Shown here piece by piece: positions 59,032 through 64,000 of a stretch of 64,000 nucleotides of DNA. The notes beneath the pieces were generated by a model. The model had not been told where the DNA came from and searched no databases. It saw only the letters and a list, made by a program, of their open reading frames with translations. The number at the start of each line of letters is the position of its first letter. The stretch's first letter is position 1. This DNA is from Sipunculus nudus (Eukaryota; Annelida; Sipuncula; Golfingiida; Sipunculidae). A program made the translations under genes and the position numbers. The stretch lies in assembly GCA_026874595.1 (NCBI GenBank), contig CM049314.1, positions 73,176,300 to 73,240,299 on the forward strand, read 5' to 3'.

Positions 59032-59599
59032 CAAAATATATAACTAAAACATGTACACCATGTAATCCCAGCGGTTCGTTTGAGTGTCTTTATTAAGTAT
59101 TTTCACACAACTCTCTCAAAGTATAGGCGTCATTGGTCCAATTAGCATTCTAGCTGAGTAGGATTGGGTTCAAATGCGACAGAAAGAAATTAAATGCAAA
59201 TGTTTGAAAGAAAGCCAATGCATACAAATGTGTTAGCTATGTGTTAGTATAATAATTATTACCATATATAGTCTATGGCGCCAATGAGACCAATGCCTTT
59301 AAGAATTATGTATTATATAAAAACATTTTACCTAATTCTTAAAGGAAGTTAGTATCTTATAATTACAAGATAACAATTTTGAAGTGCATTTGCATTTTTA
59401 TTTATCGCAGGCAGCTCTCAATTTAAATGCAATTGTAAATGGGATATTTTCATATACAAGCTTATGAAGCCTATAGAAACTTTTGTCTGAGTCACGGGCC
59501 GACTGGATTAAAAAAAACAGACCTTGTTATTCTGAGTCAAAGCGATTTCAATGTAATACTGGCATCAATATAATCATCTTACTTTTAACATCCGCCTAC

Positions 59600-59652
59600 C
59601 AGGAAACTTCCCCGTCCGCTATAGGAACGAGTCTGCCCTCTAGCTGAGACTC
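59600..59652 (-). other. Possible coding exon, unassigned
   Basis: 53 nt between ATGCCTGCAG and GTAGGC, reading ESQLEGRLVPIADGEVS. Both splice sites look good and the phase fits the candidate at 58758-58899, but the product is not recognised. Confidence 0.2.
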
Positions 59653-59814
59653 CTGCAGGCATACAAAAGCTGATGGTTCAATAGACATGGAATTACGCTT
59701 GATTCTAAATTTTGTCTTTGTATATATAATCACTGATGGCCTGACCAGTCTACAGGATAACTCATGTTTTGCCTTGAAAGCAGAACAAAAAGCAGGATGG
59801 TAACGTGTTTTATA

Positions 59815-59830
59815 CAGGGGCGGATCCACA
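59815..59830 (+). mobile_element. Element end of the CAGGGGCGGATCCA class (partial)
   Basis: CAGGGGCGGATCCACA, followed by ATCCTTCACAAGGAAGG. The opposite end was not found. Confidence 0.4.
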
Positions 59831-60031
59831 ATCCTTCACAAGGAAGGCTGATGAGGAAACATGAAAACGGTCCTAAGGTCCGGAAAAGAGGATTTAGGCG
59901 ACAAAAAATGGTTTCAAACCTTCATAAAATGTTTCGACGACTAAATAACAAGGGGACAGGATGAGACCTCTTGTACCCCCTTTGAAACCGTCCATATAAC
60001 ATCTATGACGTCTTTATTTTTGTTTCTGTGA

Positions 60032-60951
60032 CTAATCGTAAAAGCAGTGTGATTTACACCTATTCCCCAGCTTTGAGTACTCTTCAATCAGTAGACAGGG
60101 TAATTTATGCTGCATTTCGTTTAGTTCTGAGTGATCCTTGAGGCTTCGTGAGTGAAAAGGTTGAGCGGCCAAAATAGAGACTTTACACGCACCATAACAA
60201 ACCCGGTACACCTTTATACTGTTGCTTGTTTGTCGACCATCGATAAGACACACAGACGATCCCATTGTATGTGGCATTTATGATCAGAGAGAAAAAAAGG
60301 TCCCTGCATCATTATGACGAAATGTGCACTCGATACGCCTGTCGCTAATCATGCCATGCATGTGACAAGTAGCTTAACACCAGGGGTATTCAGATTAATA
60401 AGTAAGCAAGAGACCCAGGGGGTCTAATGTTCACTCTGTGGTATTGTGTAACTGATACTGGTGATAATTACCTTTCACATTATCAACAGTTGCAGCTATC
60501 GCCCAGATATTTGTTGACAGTCAATACATTCTTAAGGCAATGAAATGAAATGATAAAATTTAAGTCTCCATAAAAATGAATAACTCAAATCATGCTCTGC
60601 AGAATTGCCTATAGCATGATATGAGAGCTGAAGTATTAACCTTATCAGAATTATATCACATTGGCTTGCAGGTCATTGCTCAATTTAGGGTTAGTGGCGC
60701 CACATGCAGCTAATCTGATAGACGTTACATTATCAATTTTTTTCACGGTCGGCTCGCACCCAGGGTTACCGCTCTGCATGCTTAACGGGAAGGCCCTGCC
60801 CAACGGCCGTATTTCACTCACTGAACGAGTACGCCTTTCGGGGGGTTCCAGCAATGGGGACAATGGGGACGATTACACATCCAGGGCCCGCAAGTGCAGA
60901 AGTCACCTGGCCCGGTTAACAACAGGTTATAAAATCAGAGGAAGCGTGTGA
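60032..60951. other. Open frames without recognised family
   Basis: 60032-60277 minus opens with a true ATG for 81 codons (MPHTMGSSVCLIDGRQ...). 60651-60951 is a GC-richer patch, open on both strands. Neither shows a known domain; the first ends near an AATAG/GTGTAA donor-like site that does not fit the phase of the next candidate exon. Confidence 0.2.
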
Positions 60952-62310
60952 TACTGCCCCAGTCACATATAGTCCAAACCCAGACGAGAATTCTCCTGAT
61001 GTTCATATGCTTATACTTAATGTGAAATATGATGCTTGAAGCCGACGTTATTTGTGGTTATAGTTTACAGCTATATTAGCCAAGATATTTGTTAACATAC
61101 ATCACAGCATGTATGAAAACAATAGAAATCCTTAGATTAAAAAAATGTTAGAAAAGACACCATAAAACAGTGTTAGCGAAAAATAGTGTGTTGGCGAAAG
61201 AGGCAGAACCAGCTGCAGCTCATAAACATTCAAAAGTCACATGATCACGTCGCCTGTCCGACTGTTTGTGTTGGCGTCTGAGGTCCATGGCCTGTTGGTG
61301 GCACTGTCTATAACATTGACGAAGATAACTTTTACTGTGTGACCAGAGTTATATATTTGTTCAATGACTAAGAACGAACAGTGTCAGAAATGGAACCATC
61401 TGTTCCAGTGTCATCATTCAACACAATATTTTCCACTGAACCTCTCTGCATTTCAACCGGATCAACCGTTTTCTCCAAGTTATACTATGTTACTCAGTTT
61501 GTGGTTTTATCATATTCTTGTCCCATATATGGCATTTTTTTAAATGTTCTAACTGTAAGTTCAAATCTGCTTCCATCACCCCTATAGGTGTAATGCAAGT
61601 CAACTTGCATGACACTTTTACAATAACGGATACACGCGTTGTTTTTTCCTGATTAGCGTAGTAACTCATCCGACTGGTCAAAGCTTACCGGGAGACCTAT
61701 GGAAAATCATGGTAAACCATACGTTGTGCGAGAGCCCTGGGAGATCCTTGGAGAAAACTAAGTTGGTTCACAATAAAATTATGATATCTCATCTAAAAAA
61801 TGTCTTATTCATCATCAGTCGAAGATTTTTTATCGAAAGCAGATGTAAAAACATTCGGTAGTGTTTTTAACCTTACATATCGTTTGATAAGCACTGATCA
61901 GTTGTGATAAGCTGCAAAAAATATCTGCCCTGTGTTCTCCCAAAGTCAACTCGAGCAAGCAGCCTCTGGGGTAAACATTTTACAATGCATCACCTGCCAG
62001 TAGTCCAGCTCTCTGAGCAAAGGCCACTCAAATAATTGTTTCTGGTCAGGAGACGGTTTCAAGCATAGCGGTTGCAAAGTTTTATAAGCCAGTTCTATTT
62101 TCATTCATGAACACAATATTTAACCAATTTGCTTAGTTTTTCGAATATATTACTATTTGAGACCCCGAATTACATATGTTTCCTTCTCATAAGCACCTAT
62201 TTGATTTCATACAATTTTTTTCTCTGCAAGCATTGTACGTTTTGGAGTTATTCGTTGGTTCTTTAATTGGAAATATCCATGTACACTGTGCAGTTAAGCG
62301 AAAGCTAGAC
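60952..62310. other. Intergenic DNA, nothing recognised
   Basis: No gene, clear repeat or motif identified on either strand. Confidence 0.5.
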
Positions 62311-62629
62311 CCAAGTTGACCGCTCGATTATGAGCGGGAGTAGTAGGCTTTAACACCCGAGCCTAATGGCTCATCAGGCCGGAGCTTATCCCGGTTTCGG
62401 TAGCGTGAAGCGACTTAGGAGTTAAACTCCTCCTGGATGGGACGCTAGTCCGTCGCAAATTACCTTTCCAGTATTTACTGGTACCCATTTCTACTGCTGG
62501 GTGGACAGAGGCACACTTGCGGTTAGGACCTTGCATAAGGGTTTTGGCACGGTGGGGGTCTGACCGGGATTCGAACTCACGACATCTCGATCATGAGCCC
62601 GGCACCTCAACCATTACACCACCGCCCCC
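62311..62629 (-). mobile_element. tRNA-derived SINE
   Basis: On the minus strand the element starts with a tRNA-like head (62554-62629): GGGGGCG at one end pairs with GACCCCC at the other, an A-box-like TGGTGTAATGGTTGAGG and a B box GAGTTCGAATCCC are in the right places, and CAT sits at the anticodon position. The anticodon stem is poorly paired, so this is not a working tRNA. A body of about 240 bp follows, with CTCTGTCCACCCAGCAGT and a hairpin-rich end. The 3' boundary and target duplication are uncertain. Confidence 0.85.
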
Positions 62630-62726
62630 ACTTACACCACCTCCCCCCACTAGCAAGAGTATTATTACATCAAAATACTGACAGAAAAGACCACCGACCA
62701 TGAGGCGAGGCATGTGTGACAAATCA

Positions 62727-62877
62727 GTTATAGCCCAATGAGATCTTATGCATCGTGTAAAAATTTACACGGCATGTATCAATCATGGTATTCGCTCGGT
62801 TTCGCATCGCTATTACCATGTATGACATACGCCTCGTGAAACCTTACATGATGCGTTATATTTCATTGGGCTATAAC
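62727..62877. mobile_element. Fold-back element, 151 bp
   Basis: GTTATAGCCCAATGA at the left is mirrored by TCATTGGGCTATAAC at the right. Imperfect pairing continues through ATGCATCGTGTAA / TTACATGATGCG and CATGGTATTCGC / GCTATTACCATG, so nearly the whole element is a palindrome. Confidence 0.75.
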
Positions 62878-64000
62878 CAATACATATCAACGAGATATCT
62901 GAATCAATAACATCAGAATACCACACATTTTACAATAGAAACCCAACAATAGTCCAATATGTCTCAGCTGTAGGAGTGGATCAGTCCACCTTTTTGTTAA
63001 AGGTTATTATAATTTAAAAACATCTGATCCAGGTGAATTTTCAAATCTCACACAATAAGAAACATATCACCACTAATGGTTAGGTGTTCTAATACCTTGG
63101 CAAATTCGCTCAAAAGTTGGTTACATATGATGATGGAGACGATAGACGCACAGTCCGGATGTCATGACGTCATGATTTATAATAACATCTACATATTCAC
63201 ATGTCTCCTGTGATTCGCAAGGATAAGTGTTCAAGGAAATGAAATAATTCAAAAAGAGAACCATTTTATATCATTTTGTTTTATAGCACTGCGGCACAAG
63301 GTCAGCGATGTAATATCGAAATGGCATGAAGAGATGATGCATGTAGTGAGTATGAAAGCCAAGTGGTCATTATCATGCAAAATATGAACAGAATCGAACC
63401 AGTTTCTTCCGAGTTGTAAGTCTGTTACAAAATATTTCAGGTAGAGCTGCAATATAGCAAATTTTAATGGTCTCGTGACTTGTATGTGTATTAGCATATA
63501 GGCTGCATGCGGGCAAAATGAACTTATCCTATTCTTCTCATGCAATACAAGAATATTTCACTTTAGCATTTGCATAATGGCTAATTATTTTCTAGAGTAA
63601 GGGGAATTAAATGAGTATAAAATGAGGTGAGCTGATTATTTTAAAACTTTGTTTCCACCACATAAATAAATTAGCTGATCACATAATGTGCTCATACATA
63701 ATGTCTGTTACACTATGTCACGGTGTTGTAGTTATGATCACACTATTTACAGGCGTATTGATCCCCGTGACTGGTATGACAGTGCAAGAGACAGGTGTCA
63801 CCACCAGTAATGACCTACTCTCCGTTTCTTCCAGTTGGAGTAAAACACTGTTTTAGCTTTTACATCATCATTTAGTGCTTAGGTGAGTGATTCTTATTCG
63901 AATTTTGTACATAGTTTTGTCTCCATAAGTTTCAAAACGTTGATGACAAGAAATTTTGATACGAGTGTATATATCTAGTGTTTACATGTAACTCTGAATA
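62878..64000. other. Intergenic DNA, nothing recognised
   Basis: Contains one perfect TGACGTCA (63165-63172) set in a wider palindrome ATCATGACGTCATGAC on the minus strand. The 98-codon frame at 63249-63545 has no recognisable family. Confidence 0.5.

Noticed and set aside
62554-62629. tRNA gene with a CAT anticodon
   Set aside because: Boxes are present but the anticodon stem is mispaired and the sequence runs into a SINE body, so it is the head of a repeat.

Overview
This window looks like AT-rich genomic DNA from a metazoan, most likely an invertebrate and plausibly a mollusc. The evidence is one spliced gene with GT-AG introns from about 0.4 to 19 kb, dense microsatellites and G/C homopolymer runs, a tRNA-derived SINE, and many short non-autonomous DNA transposons. 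Nothing bacterial or viral is visible, and there is no CRISPR array, rRNA gene or stand-alone tRNA gene. The species assignment is inference from sequence style; no comparison was possible.

One gene can be read completely. It lies on the minus strand from 51938 (ATG) down to 20299 (stop) and has 11 coding exons totalling 1572 nt, 523 residues. It encodes a zinc metallocarboxypeptidase of family M14 (A/B subfamily). The order is signal peptide, activation propeptide with a basic cleavage region, and a peptidase domain with all zinc-binding and catalytic residues. A C-terminal extension of about 93 residues follows, rich in Gly/Asn/His/Gln and ending in a hydrophobic tail that resembles a GPI-attachment signal. 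All ten junctions were joined by hand; frame and phase stay consistent throughout.

Region by region: 1-20298 (downstream of the gene) has no supported gene. It holds degenerate direct repeats at the left edge, minisatellites (2.8 and 7.5 kb), a TIR element (10.4 kb), CTCF-like motifs (4.7, 5.1, 11.0 kb) and an inverted composite repeat with a nested Harbinger-like MITE (14.6-16.2 kb). 20299-32884 holds exons 11 to 2 with introns that contain a dispersed repeat carrying perfect oestrogen-response-element palindromes (22.2-23.2 kb). 32885-51825 is the 18.9-kb first intron, which contains two piggyBac-like MITEs, a MITE with 27-bp perfect terminal repeats, a roughly 340-bp tandem array and a near-identical 695-bp tandem duplication. 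51826-51938 is exon 1. 51939-64000 (upstream of the gene) has repeats, a SINE, a fold-back element and a few unassigned coding-like fragments at 57.7-60.9 kb.

There is no operon or multigene pathway to describe: the window is one secreted or surface peptidase gene embedded in repeat-rich DNA.
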